The notes: generated by a model from the sequence alone, not told the origin. Shown: positions 8,767-17,715, counted from the first letter of the stretch. The stretch is 64,000 nucleotides of DNA from Flavobacterium sp. LHD-85 (GCF_030929595.1 NZ_JAVFVR010000011.1:62001-126000); one strand, 5' to 3'. Numbers and translations are program-made.

Positions 8767-9700
8767 ATGAAAACACCTATAAAAAGTCAGGGAGTCTATT
8801 TTTTAGCTAATAACAAAGTGCTCGAAATGGCTACTGCTTTTTTAAATAGTTTTCGAACCCATAATAGAGAAATTCCACTTTGCCTCATACCTTATAATAA
8901 TGAATTTGATCAGGTAGAAGCGATGAAAAATATTTACAATTTAATGTATTTCCTAATGAAGAGTTGTTAAAAAACTGTGATGATATCAGCTTAAAATTCC
9001 ATGGAAATGTTGTTGGAGCTTATAGAAAACTGGTTGCATGGGAAGGTGAATTTGAGCAATTCATATATATCGATATATACACCGTAATTCTCGATAGTCT
9101 TTCTTTTGTCTGGCAAAATTTATCACACTGTAGAATTTTTACCTCACATTCCAATCTTCCGGAAATCAGACAATGGGTCTGGAAAGATTCAATTTACGCT
9201 AAAAATAAATTGAATAAAACACAAATTGAATATGCGACAAATACAGGTTTTATCGCAAGTTCAAAAAACATTTTACCGATGAGCTGGATAATGGAAAAAG
9301 TAGAGGAAGCCTTAACTCTCAAAGACGATATGGAATTATTATGTATGGAGCAGCCTTTTCTGAATTATTTGATTGTGACTTCGGGGTATAATTACGGAAG
9401 TTTATTTGTTTTTTTTATGTGGGGCGGTACAATTACCAAAGATATAAAGTTGGAATGCTGGGCTGGTCTGCCTGGAGGAATCGTAAAGGGAGGAAAGTTC
9501 ACAGATCCGTACAAACGACCGATATTTCTTATGCACTGGGCTGGTGTGTTGAGAGAAAATAATGGGATTTAACCAAAATACCTTATGCAGAACTTTGGAA
9601 TTATTATCGAAATCTTGATCCCTTAAATTTACCTGATCCCTCGAAGAAAGTACAAAAAAGGGTTTTGGAAAAACTTTGGAAGCCCTGCACAAAATCTTAA
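8767..9700 (+). pseudogene. Glycosyltransferase-like protein (Npun_R2821/R2822-like), two frameshifts
   Basis: The first frame (8767-8970) reads MKTPIKSQGVYFLANNKVLE and continues to about residue 57. The natural continuation FPNEELLKNCDD lies in another frame from about 8940 (one lost base) and runs to 9567. A second shift near 9570 leads to KIPYAELWNYY and a plausible end at TAA 9698-9700. Rejoined, the protein is about 310 residues and resembles the nucleotide-sugar transferase-like family annotated as Npun_R2821/R2822. The acidic metal-binding motif, expected as D-x-D in YIDxDT, reads YIDIYT here, so the active site is also damaged. It looks like an old inactivation, not a sequencing error. 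Confidence 0.75.
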
Positions 9701-9778
9701 ATTATAAATTAGAAAAAAAAGTCTAAGTTAAAAACATTATTTTCTTTTAGATGACTCTTAATAAAAAGTATAATTAAT

Positions 9779-10390
9779 TTGTATAAGAAAAGATTAAAAA
9801 ATAAGGCAATAAATTATCAATCAATTGTCATAATTATAGATTATTTTGGGGAGTGGCCTGATTTTTCTCTTTTTTTAGAGTCATGTAAAGTGCCCTACGA
9901 GGCGGAGGGCTGCGCCTTTTCTTTAAGCATAGAGGAAGATGGAAGCGTGGAGCTGTATTTTTCACAAGGGCAGAACGGCGGGCGCATGGCCGACAGATTC
10001 TACACGGAAACCCTCAAAAGGAATGATCAGGTTGCACTGAAAGCCTCAAAAATGTTCCGCCTTGCCATCAATAAAATCGCCTATATGAAATGCTTCCCGG
10101 ACTGCGTGACGGACGGCGTTCCCCATGATCTGCTGGAGAAAACCCAGCACAATAAGGCGGAGAACTTTACCGTCGGCCTATCCGATAAAATCCGTGATAC
10201 CGAGAAATCAACGCTCTCCAAAATGCCTCATTTCAGAAAAGGCCATTTCCGCGTGCTGCATTCAGATTATTTTGCCAACAAAAAAGGACAGATTGTTTTT
10301 GTTGCCGAAACGATGGTAAAAGGAAAAGCCAAGACCGTATCCACATCCCCTGATAAGGAAGATTTGGCAAAAGGCGGATCCGCTTTTTAA
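9779..10390 (+). CDS. Hypothetical protein with G/C-rich body, probably N-terminally replaced
   Basis: The frame opens with TTG at 9779; there is no ATG near the beginning. The first 35 or so codons are A/T rich and look unlike protein, then from about 9885 (KVPYEAEGCAFSL) composition changes sharply to G/C-rich codons and a well-formed sequence follows: GRMADRFYTETLKRNDQVAL, then MPHFRKGHFRVL and FVAETMVKGKAKTV. I know similar proteins only as hypothetical proteins of Bacteroidota plasmids and genomic islands; function unknown. The composition step suggests that the original N-terminus was lost and host DNA now supplies it, so it may be a pseudogene. A family A repeat follows directly. Confidence 0.45.
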   Translation: MYKKRLKNKAINYQSIVIIIDYFGEWPDFSLFLESCKVPYEAEGCAFSLSIEEDGSVELYFSQGQNGGRMADRFYTETLKRNDQVALKASKMFRLAINKIAYMKCFPDCVTDGVPHDLLEKTQHNKAENFTVGLSDKIRDTEKSTLSKMPHFRKGHFRVLHSDYFANKKGQIVFVAETMVKGKAKTVSTSPDKEDLAKGGSAF

Positions 10391-10410
10391 AAAATATGCA
10401 GAAAAATCCT

Positions 10411-10578
10411 AGCCCCGATAGCAGTAAAAATCCTTCTGCGCCGGGGTTCGGCACAAAAGATTGAAGCGGATAGCGAGATAAAGCTCCTAAAAAAATTATA
10501 CAATCAAACCGGGATTCGGCTCAAAAGATTGCTTCGCCAGTTCTCTACCGCTCATGTGTAGCGCATAGCGCGAACAAC
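10411..10578 (+). repeat. Dispersed repeat family A, copy 3 plus degenerate second unit
   Basis: AGCCCCGATAGCAGT to AAGCTCC (10411-10490), then a degenerate unit with TTCGGCTCAAAAGATTGCTT up to about 10578. In this copy the inner stem (10433-10443 with 10449-10459) carries two C-A mismatches, as if one arm changed first. Confidence 0.7.
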
Positions 10579-10607
10579 TCCAATGAAAGGGATTACCTTA
10601 GTGACAC

Positions 10608-10925
10608 AAAACCTAAATCACATAAAGTTATCCATAGAGCCAAAGAAAGACAACCTTTCCTTAACTTAAAACATTCTTTTAAAATCCTCCATAATATTTG
10701 TAGAATTGTATGTTAGTTTACTGGTATGAACCAATTTATTTTTATAATTTTTGCATCAATCCCCAACAGGACATCTAAACCAAATTTACATAGCCAATGG
10801 AAGACAGACCACTACATATAGAAAGCCAATTTCTTCAAATCATCCAAAAATGATGTTGTAATTTGTCCTGTCCCCGTCACAAAGCCAAATGGCGCCAATT
10901 GAAGACAATTGGCGCCATTTTTTAT
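10608..10925 (+). repeat. Dispersed repeat family B, copy 3, full two-unit form
   Basis: The upstream half-unit (from about 10608, ATAGAGCCAAAGAAAGACAA) is followed by the main unit from TTGCATCAATCCCCAACAGG (10751) to GTCAC (10880) and a perfect hairpin, AAATGGCGCCAATT with AATTGGCGCCATTT (10887-10920), then T residues. In reverse the main unit reads GQITTSFLDDLKKLAFYM then stop; the upstream unit reads TNIMEDFKRMF then stop. Confidence 0.8.
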
Positions 10926-10964
10926 TTGGTGAGGAGGAATCGAAAGGTATCGAAATTGATTTGA

Positions 10965-11300
10965 ATGGAAATATCACACGATAAGGGAGACACCCAGATT
11001 AGAATTCCATCTGATACCATAAATAGCATTATGGCTATTAAATTGAATCTTGAAAAATCTATTCCAAATATTTCAAGTATGGCTTATTTTGACAAATACA
11101 CGGGTAAACTTTTGAAAATAAGACCTTATGAATCCTTCAGCAATGGCGATAAAATACGACGCTTAATTTACCCAATTCACACAGGGAGCATCTATGGTTA
11201 TCCTACAAAATTTTTAGCTTTTCTGGTTTGTCTTTTTGCGGCAACATTACCCATTACGGGACTTCTCATCTGGTTAGGAAGAAAGAAAAAAAGCAATTAG
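10965..11300 (+). pseudogene. C-terminal fragment of a PepSY-associated membrane protein
   Basis: 111 codons. YFDKYTGKLLKIRPYE followed by DKIRRLIYPIHTGSIYGYPT and a transmembrane helix ending in GRKKKSN matches the end of PepSY-domain inner-membrane proteins that accompany siderophore uptake in this phylum (normally about 370-500 residues). The N-terminal transmembrane segments and most of the PepSY domain are absent, and the homology begins within about 40 bases of the hairpin that ends repeat B copy 3, so repeat-associated deletion is likely. A TGA directly precedes the ATG. Its stop overlaps that of the convergent lipoprotein. Confidence 0.7.
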
Positions 11301-12322
11301 TTTTTTTTCTGGAAGTAAAGATAATTAGTTGTTGTATTCATATCTCTTAAGCGTATTTGAGAATTATTAAACTCAAACAATTTCCAGCTAAAATTTAATT
11401 TAGAAAGCACTCCTGTACTGAAAACTATTTTTATTTCTCTAACACCATTTTGAACAGAACTTTCCCACTGCCCAGTTTCTGAAATTCCACTTTTTGTGGC
11501 AACTGCAGATTTATCTGTTTTAAAAACAAAAGTGTAGCCACTATAATTTGAAGTCTTTACAGTACCATAGTAAAAATAGGGTATTTCCCAAGAACCATTT
11601 GTGATAGCTTCTGTAAAATCTAGTGTTACAAGATTGTTTTCGGGACAATAATCTATAGCATATTTAATAGCGTTTTCGAACTCGAGATTATTTGAAATAG
11701 TTTTTGCCTGATTATTATAATCTGCAACCGTGATAGGATATTTTAGAGATATATACTGGCTTTCATTTAAATTTTTAATGAAATTAAAAAAGGCCTCGTC
11801 ACTTACAATCGATTGAGAACTTGCTACTTGATTAACGCTGTTGTAGATATTGATAGTGATAGGATAATTGATATTCAGACCGTTGATTTTGGATAAAAGA
11901 TCTGGGTAAAGATTCCAATAATCAATTAAAGCATCAAAATCTCCCTGATTTGGAATCAGTTTTTCAATGTAATTATAGTAAACCATTGTTACAGGAAAAT
12001 CTATTTTTACAATATCATCATCATAGTTGCTTGCATTGGCATTATCCAAAACTTTCTGATAATCGGAAGCGGTATTTACTGCAATTTGTTCATTATTTAT
12101 TGTAACAGTATATGGGAGTTTTATGGTGCAGTAGCTCGATCCGTCGATCATATTATCTTGTACAGTTCTAACCATAGCAACTCTTTGCAGATAAGTAGTG
12201 AGCGGAGAAACAGTAGTAATTGTGCCCTGCGAATTATTGTTTTGTTCGTCTATTTCACTTTGACAAGAAAACAATAACAACAGGAAAACTGCAATTGATA
12301 AATATTTTTTCAAAAGGAACAT
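11297..12322 (-). CDS. Flavobacterial lipoprotein of unknown function, 341 aa
   Basis: Signal peptide with lipobox LFSC (Cys20), then an acidic linker and a repetitive beta-rich body in which segments like LPYTVTINN, DFPVTMVYYN, NYPITINIYN and KYPITVADYN recur: at least four related units of about 45-70 residues, each with a short Asp/Asn-rich helix. A final domain from about residue 240 (NGSWEIPYFY) looks lipocalin-like. It is probably anchored in the outer membrane. It resembles a widespread but uncharacterised flavobacterial lipoprotein type; I do not know a function. It lies divergent from the sigma factor gene, with about 200 bases between. Confidence 0.8.
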   Translation of the reverse strand: MFLLKKYLSIAVFLLLLFSCQSEIDEQNNNSQGTITTVSPLTTYLQRVAMVRTVQDNMIDGSSYCTIKLPYTVTINNEQIAVNTASDYQKVLDNANASNYDDDIVKIDFPVTMVYYNYIEKLIPNQGDFDALIDYWNLYPDLLSKINGLNINYPITINIYNSVNQVASSQSIVSDEAFFNFIKNLNESQYISLKYPITVADYNNQAKTISNNLEFENAIKYAIDYCPENNLVTLDFTEAITNGSWEIPYFYYGTVKTSNYSGYTFVFKTDKSAVATKSGISETGQWESSVQNGVREIKIVFSTGVLSKLNFSWKLFEFNNSQIRLRDMNTTTNYLYFQKKN

Positions 12323-12464
12323 ATTTATGTTTTTACAAAGGTAAATAAATTTTAAAAGAAACCATTTTTAATAAACTAACATCAAGGGGTTCATAATTTT
12401 CATCTATACTAAATTATCAAAAACCAATAGCATTTTATTACTCAATAAAACAATCATCTTTACT

Positions 12465-12476
12465 TTTACCCTACTT
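12465..12476 (-). promoter_or_regulatory. Conserved 12-mer upstream of the sigma factor
   Basis: The minus strand reads AAGTAGGGTAAA, identical to 13039-13050 on the plus strand between the sigma and anti-sigma genes. The two copies form a wide inverted repeat around the sigma gene. Function unknown. Confidence 0.35.
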
Positions 12477-12521
12477 AAATTAAAAACAAATACTTTTACG
12501 CTGAAAAAATTGAAACCCTAA

Positions 12522-13037
12522 ATGCCAGACCAAAATCAATCTAATACTTGTGATGAAATCATTTTTTCGTCTTTCTTCAAAAGTCATGTAAAAGCACTTC
12601 GAAATTTTCTTTTTTACAAATTCGGAAACGCAGAACAGGCAGAAGATATAACTCAGGAAGCATTTGTTAAGCTTTGGCAGAACTGCGCTTCTGTACCTTT
12701 AGAAAAAGCAAAATCATACCTTTACACCATCGCAAATAATAGCAGCCTCAACCAGATTGCGCACCAGAAAGTGGTTTTGAAATATGAAAAAAACTTCACT
12801 GGTTTGGATAAGACAAATGAAAGTCCAGAATATCTCTTGGAAGAAAAACAGTTTCAGGCAAAACTTTTAAAAGCCATCGAAAACTTAAACGAAAAACAGC
12901 GCACTGCTTTTTTAATGCACAGAATTGACGGCAAAAAATACAGCGAAATTGCCACGGAGCTTAACATTAGCGTAAAGGCAGTAGAAAAACGCATTCATTT
13001 AGCCCTGTTAAGCTTACGCAAAGAAATTGATTTATAA
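12522..13037 (+). CDS. ECF sigma factor, FecI-type
   Basis: 171 residues. Region 2 (about 12-80) includes AEQAEDITQEAFVKLW, the core-binding/-10 recognition helix; region 4 (about 110-165) includes LNEKQRTAFLMHRIDGKKYS and the HTH SEIATELNISVKAVEKRI. It belongs to the Bacteroidota FecI-like group (sigma-70 family). It is followed by a FecR-type anti-sigma factor and a TonB receptor with an N-terminal signalling domain, so it should drive expression of that uptake system when ligand is bound at the surface. The start at 12522 leaves a normal N-terminus. Confidence 0.93.
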   Translation: MPDQNQSNTCDEIIFSSFFKSHVKALRNFLFYKFGNAEQAEDITQEAFVKLWQNCASVPLEKAKSYLYTIANNSSLNQIAHQKVVLKYEKNFTGLDKTNESPEYLLEEKQFQAKLLKAIENLNEKQRTAFLMHRIDGKKYSEIATELNISVKAVEKRIHLALLSLRKEIDL

Positions 13038-13038
13038 A

Positions 13039-13050
13039 AAGTAGGGTAAA
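13039..13050 (+). promoter_or_regulatory. Conserved 12-mer between sigma and anti-sigma genes
   Basis: AAGTAGGGTAAA starts one base after the sigma gene stop codon and 37 bases before the anti-sigma start. Inverted copy at 12465-12476; the shorter TAGGGTAA core recurs near 16800 before the HxlR gene. Confidence 0.35.
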
Positions 13051-13087
13051 TTTAGTTCTAATTGTTTTAATTAAATAATACGATAAA

Positions 13088-13987
13088 ATGAAAAAAGATC
13101 GCTTATTGGCAAAATGGCTCAACGACGAATTATCTCCGGATGAATTGGCAACATTTGAGGCAAGTCCCGATTTTGAAAAATACCAAAGGATAAAAAAATA
13201 CACCAATCATCTCGAAGTAAGTGATTTGGATGAAAATACTATGTTATCGAATATTTTAAGTCAGAAAAAAATAGCTCCGAAAGTGGTTCCGCTATACAAA
13301 AAATGGGCCTTTAGAGCTGCCGCTATCTTTGTTTTGGCTCTTGGAATTACGTTTGCAATGAAAGTGTTTGTGCCTCAAACTGAAACTGCCGATCTTGGAA
13401 AAAAGACTGCTTTCTCACTGCCCGACAATTCTGAAGTGGTTTTAAATTCAGGTTCTGAAATACACTATAAAAAGTGGAATTGGGACAACAACAGACATTT
13501 GGCACTAAAAGGAGAAGCTTATTTTAAAGTTGCAAAAGGCAGAAAATTTGAAGTGCAGACCAATCTTGGAAAAGTAACTGTTTTAGGAACGCAATTTAAT
13601 GTTAAAGCCAGAAAAAATAGATTTGATGTTGTCTGTTATGAAGGCCGTGTCAAAGTAAATTATAACAACATTCAAGTTTTATTAACTCATGGACAAAGCG
13701 TTCGTTTTGAGAATGGAAAACAGATCAAAATGACTGTAAGTTCATCAAAGCCGGAATGGATGGATAACCAGATATCTTTCTATAAAGAAAACATAAGAAC
13801 AATTTTAGATGAAGTTGAAAGGCAATACAATATTAAAATCGATTTAAACGCTAAAGATACCATCTCCCTATTTACAGGAAAATTACCTGCAAAAGATCTC
13901 AATACCGCTTTGCAGATTATTGGTACGACTTATCATTTAGAAGCTAGAAAAGTTTCTAACAATAAAATAATTTTTGACGAAAAATAA
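13088..13987 (+). CDS. FecR-type anti-sigma factor / signal transducer
   Basis: 299 residues. A cytoplasmic N-terminal part (1-70) that would hold the sigma factor, one transmembrane helix (about 73-95), then a periplasmic FecR domain (LPDNSEVVLNSGSEI at 111 onward, KVTVLGTQFNVKA) and the C-terminal DUF4974-type domain that typically contacts the receptor's STN domain (NIRTILDEVERQYNIKIDL). It passes the outer-membrane signal to the sigma factor. It ends immediately before the receptor ATG with no gap, so the two are co-translated. Confidence 0.93.
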   Translation: MKKDRLLAKWLNDELSPDELATFEASPDFEKYQRIKKYTNHLEVSDLDENTMLSNILSQKKIAPKVVPLYKKWAFRAAAIFVLALGITFAMKVFVPQTETADLGKKTAFSLPDNSEVVLNSGSEIHYKKWNWDNNRHLALKGEAYFKVAKGRKFEVQTNLGKVTVLGTQFNVKARKNRFDVVCYEGRVKVNYNNIQVLLTHGQSVRFENGKQIKMTVSSSKPEWMDNQISFYKENIRTILDEVERQYNIKIDLNAKDTISLFTGKLPAKDLNTALQIIGTTYHLEARKVSNNKIIFDEK

Positions 13988-16522
13988 ATGTTCCGCCCCA
14001 AACAATTTCATTTTTTGTTTTTCCTCTTTTTCCTTGTCCTGAATCTTTTTGCTCAGGACAAAGAAAAAGTGATGCCCATTAAAAAAATAATAACTGATAT
14101 TGAAGAACAATATGGCGTGAGCTTTAATTATACCGAAGATAATATTGAAGGTCTCGAATTAAATCCTCCTAAGAAATCATTTTCTTTAGAACAAAAACTG
14201 GAATATCTTGAAAAAAGAACCCATTTATCCTTTGAAAATATAGGCAACAAATTCATCAACATCTATAAAAAAGATACTGTTTTAAAGATGATTTGTGGCT
14301 ATGTCTTATCTTCCATAGATAAAAAGCCTATTGAAAATGCCAACATTATTTTAAACAATAAAAACCATTTTATAACTGATTCAGAAGGTTATTTTGAGTT
14401 TAACAAGGAAAACAAAAATACTTTTGTAATTAGTCACGTTGGTTTTGCTTCAAAAAGAATTACAGCAGGAAATGCAAAGGCAAAAGATTGCATTCAAATC
14501 CTTTTAGATCCTGAAATTACAGAATTGCACGAAATTAAAACGAATGCGATTTTGGCTTCGGGCATTTCAAAAAACACTGATGGATCTCTTGAAATTAAGC
14601 CTAAAAAATTTGGTATCCTTCCCGGCCTTATTGAACCCGATGCGTTGCAAACCATGCAGCAGATTCCGGGTGTAAACAGTTTGGATGAAAGCGTTTCAAG
14701 CATTAATGTTCGCGGTGGTACGCACGATCAGAATTTGTTTTTGTGGAATGGAATACGAATGTTTCAAACGGGACATTTTTTTGGTTTAATATCCGTTTTC
14801 AATCCAAATCTTGGGCATACCATTTCCATCTATAAAAACGGAAGTTCTGCCTTTTATGGAGAAAGCGTTTCAAGCGTAGTTGCTATTTCTTCTACTCCAG
14901 AAAAAGCAGAAAAAAACTCTTTCAGCGCAGGAATCAACATGATTAATGCTGATGTTTATGGAAAGTATAATCTTTCTAAAAAAAGTTACATCGAAATTTC
15001 GGCGCGCAAATCGATTACCGATTTTGTTGAAACTCCTACTTATAAAGAATATTTCAATAAAGTATTTCAAAACACGACAATAACAGATTTTTCGCAGAAT
15101 CAAAATCTTAATTATAAAAGTGATAAAAAATTTGGCTTTTATGACGCTACTATAAAATATGCGCAAAAAATTGGCAGCAAAGATCAAATCATACTTGATT
15201 TAATAACAATAAAAGACAATTTGGAAGTTACTAAAAGTGCCGCTTCATACAATATAAATAAAGCACAAGATAATATTTTACGCCAGCAGAATTATGGCGG
15301 AAATTTGTCTTGGAAAAGAAACTGGAACAGCTTCAACACAACCAAAATTAATATCTACAATTCTTCCTATGAACTTCTAGCTGATCAAAAGTCAGTTTAT
15401 GAAAACCAAACTGTTATTCAAGAGAATACGGTCAATAACAATGGTGTAAATTTAGAAAACAATCATATCCTAAACGCTAAATTTAGTTTTAGTGATGGTT
15501 ATCAATTTAATGAAATTGGTATTACTAATTTAGAACAGGTAACTAATCCTGATTTTTATCGTAAAGTAAAAGACGTATTAAGGACACACGCTTTAATTTT
15601 AGAAGGAAAATATAACGATACCATTTCTCGAATATATTTTAAGGGCGGAATGCGGTTAAATTATATTGAAAAATTTAAAAAGTACATTGCAGAACCAAGA
15701 CTTCAATTGGGTTACGGAATAAGCAAAAGCCTTAATTTAGAATTGCTTGGCGAACTCAAAAGCCAAAACTCCCAGCAGATTATTGATTTGCAGAAAGATT
15801 ATTTTGGTATTGAAAAAAGACGCTGGATTGTCTCAAATAATGGCTCAATTCCGATACAAAAGAGCAGACAGTTATCTTTAAACTTATTTTATAAAAAAAA
15901 CGACTGGCTTTTGGACATCGAAAACTTTTATAAAAAAGTAACCGGAATAACTACTGCTAGTCAAGGTTTTCAGAATCAGCTGGAATTTGTTAGAACTACT
16001 GGCGGTTACGAAATTTGGGGAACAGAAATGTTGGTTCAGAAAAAAATAAATCACTTTCTTACGTGGTTAAGTTACACTTACAATGAAAATAATTATAATT
16101 TTCCGAATTATGAATATCCTCGTTTTCCAAACAACTTTGAGCTCACACATACTTTGTCTTGGGCAGGTATTTATGAGAAGAATAACTTCAAAATTGCTTT
16201 AGGAACAAAATGGTCTTCCGGAAGACCAAAAACATCTCCAGACTTATCTCAAATTGATCTTTCTAATCCTGTTTTGGTTTACAACAAACCCAATAACAGC
16301 AATCTGAATGTATTTTATCAGGTTAATTTTTCGTCGACTTACAAGTGGGAAACCGAAAGCGGAATTCAATACAAAATAGGAATCTCAATCTTAAATATCC
16401 TAAACAGAAGAAATGAAATCAGCGAATATTATAGAATTAACTCTTTAACCAATTCTATAGAAGAAGTGGATACTTTCTCTTTGCAAAGAACTCCAAATCT
16501 GAGTTTTAGAGTTTCATTTTAA
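13988..16522 (+). CDS. TonB-dependent receptor with STN signalling domain
   Basis: 844 residues. Signal peptide (1-22), an STN-like domain (about 28-95, IKKIITDIEEQYGVSFNYT) able to contact FecR, a carboxypeptidase-regulatory-like beta-sandwich (100-170, GYVLSSIDKKPIENANIIL), a plug domain (about 205-320, with INVRGGTHDQNLFLWNGIRM) and a 22-strand-type barrel ending in NLSFRVSF with a C-terminal phenylalanine. It imports a ligand across the outer membrane by TonB energy and signals its presence through FecR and FecI. The ligand cannot be told from sequence; it lacks clear siderophore or heme motifs and resembles receptors of the FecA/peptide type. Its stop codon lies inside a long inverted repeat. 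Confidence 0.9.
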   Translation: MFRPKQFHFLFFLFFLVLNLFAQDKEKVMPIKKIITDIEEQYGVSFNYTEDNIEGLELNPPKKSFSLEQKLEYLEKRTHLSFENIGNKFINIYKKDTVLKMICGYVLSSIDKKPIENANIILNNKNHFITDSEGYFEFNKENKNTFVISHVGFASKRITAGNAKAKDCIQILLDPEITELHEIKTNAILASGISKNTDGSLEIKPKKFGILPGLIEPDALQTMQQIPGVNSLDESVSSINVRGGTHDQNLFLWNGIRMFQTGHFFGLISVFNPNLGHTISIYKNGSSAFYGESVSSVVAISSTPEKAEKNSFSAGINMINADVYGKYNLSKKSYIEISARKSITDFVETPTYKEYFNKVFQNTTITDFSQNQNLNYKSDKKFGFYDATIKYAQKIGSKDQIILDLITIKDNLEVTKSAASYNINKAQDNILRQQNYGGNLSWKRNWNSFNTTKINIYNSSYELLADQKSVYENQTVIQENTVNNNGVNLENNHILNAKFSFSDGYQFNEIGITNLEQVTNPDFYRKVKDVLRTHALILEGKYNDTISRIYFKGGMRLNYIEKFKKYIAEPRLQLGYGISKSLNLELLGELKSQNSQQIIDLQKDYFGIEKRRWIVSNNGSIPIQKSRQLSLNLFYKKNDWLLDIENFYKKVTGITTASQGFQNQLEFVRTTGGYEIWGTEMLVQKKINHFLTWLSYTYNENNYNFPNYEYPRFPNNFELTHTLSWAGIYEKNNFKIALGTKWSSGRPKTSPDLSQIDLSNPVLVYNKPNNSNLNVFYQVNFSSTYKWETESGIQYKIGISILNILNRRNEISEYYRINSLTNSIEEVDTFSLQRTPNLSFRVSF

Positions 16523-16714
16523 CCCGTTGGGTACAATTAATTCAAACGCATAGAAACATAGATTTACGATACCCACAAAGGCGTTTCACTTTATTAAAAC
16601 AAACATAGTTGGCTATGTGTTAGAAACTGGTTTCTTTTTAATCCCTTTTTTTTTTAAATAAAATCTATGTTTCTATGTGTTGAAAAGAAAAACAATGAAT
16701 TGTACCCAATAGGT
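16521..16714. repeat. MITE-like element with long imperfect terminal inverted repeats
   Basis: The left end (16521-16565) reads AACCCGTTGGGTACAATTAA, later CATAGAAACATAGATTT. The right end (16661-16714) is the inverse: AAATCTATGTTTCTATG and, at the far end, GAATTGTACCCAATAGGTT. The interior of about 95 bp has no gene and a small hairpin ACATAG/CTATGT. The layout fits a non-autonomous palindromic element; it overlaps the receptor's stop codon and may double as its terminator. Confidence 0.65.
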
Positions 16715-16817
16715 TCATTTTAATATCCTTTCTACAAGAGTTTTAAAGCTCTAATTCTTCCTTTTTACTTTTTTTTCAAAAAATTACAATTCTTTGGTAG
16801 GGTAATCTGCGCCAAGG

Positions 16818-16854
16818 CTGTTTCACTATAGAATCACCATTTGATTTGAAACAG
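16818..16854. promoter_or_regulatory. Possible HxlR operator
   Basis: CTGTTTC (16818-16824) and GAAACAG (16848-16854) form an inverted repeat 9 bases before the HxlR start codon. HxlR proteins commonly bind such dyads in their own promoter; assignment is inferred from position only. Confidence 0.3.
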
Positions 16855-16863
16855 TTTTAAAGT

Positions 16864-17268
16864 ATGAATACACAAGAAAATGCATCAGATAATAAGCGTC
16901 AGATCAGGTTTGCGTCAAAATGCAAATCTGAAATAGTGCCCATTATGGATGCTCTTTACATCATTAACGGGAAATGGAGAATTCCAATAATTCTAACACT
17001 TATGGAAGGCAACAAACGGTTTTCTGAAATACAGAAAGAATTCCAGAAAATTACCTCCAAAGTTTTAGCAGATGAGTTAAAAGAAATGGAACTAAACGGA
17101 TTTGTTGAAAAGAAAACAGATGATCAAAGCCGCGCTAAAACCGAGTATCAATTGACAGATTACAGTTCATCGCTTGAACCTATAATTAAAGCATTGCGAA
17201 ATTTTGGAATTCAGCATCGAAAAAAAATCCGTGATGAAAGCCATCAGATAAAAAAAAGCGCTGACTGA
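16864..17268 (+). CDS. HxlR-family winged-helix regulator
   Basis: 134 residues. After a 20-residue lead, CKSEIVPIMDALYIINGKWR and IPIILTLMEGNKRFSEIQKE are the classic HxlR winged-helix opening, followed by ITSKVLADELKEMELNGFVE. Family members respond to reactive electrophiles, quinones or oxidants, often through a conserved cysteine such as Cys19 here. It heads a run of five same-strand genes ending with YceI, and probably controls them. Preceded by an inverted repeat that could be its operator. Confidence 0.88.
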   Translation: MNTQENASDNKRQIRFASKCKSEIVPIMDALYIINGKWRIPIILTLMEGNKRFSEIQKEFQKITSKVLADELKEMELNGFVEKKTDDQSRAKTEYQLTDYSSSLEPIIKALRNFGIQHRKKIRDESHQIKKSAD

Positions 17269-17299
17269 CTATTATTATTATCACCAATACAAACCAAAT

Positions 17300-17692
17300 A
17301 TGAAAAGAAAAAAAACAGCAATTATAACTGCGGTATTACTGTTAATGGTCTCTGCCGGAATTTATTTTTATTACGGAATAATATTTAAAGAAGCCCGAAA
17401 TATAGAATCAGAAGCTCCAGATTTTAGCATAACGGCAAAAAAACTACTTGAAGATTACAACGTAGATCCTAAAAAAGCAGATTCACTATACCTCAATAAA
17501 ACTATTGAAATAACAGGTCAAGTGACCAAAGAAACCGACTCTGCAATTATACTTGAAAATACCGTCTTCTGTCTTTTTAAAGAAAAACTGAAAGTCAAAT
17601 TGATGGATAATAAAACTACCATTAAAGGCAAATGCATTGGTTATGACGAACTATTTATGGAAGTCAAAATAGATCAATGCAGCATTAAATAA
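17300..17692 (+). CDS. Membrane-anchored OB-fold (tRNA_anti-like) protein
   Basis: 130 residues: an N-terminal transmembrane anchor (6-27), then a soluble domain with the pattern of the tRNA_anti-like/OB family (LEDYNVDPKKADSLYLNKTI, then EITGQV and IKGKCIGYDEL). In Bacteroidota this small protein is regularly found next to DUF5777 barrels and YceI proteins. It probably sits in the periplasm facing outward from the inner membrane. Biochemical role unknown. Confidence 0.75.
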   Translation: MKRKKTAIITAVLLLMVSAGIYFYYGIIFKEARNIESEAPDFSITAKKLLEDYNVDPKKADSLYLNKTIEITGQVTKETDSAIILENTVFCLFKEKLKVKLMDNKTTIKGKCIGYDELFMEVKIDQCSIK

Positions 17693-17715
17693 ACCAAACA
17701 AATAACAATTAATTT

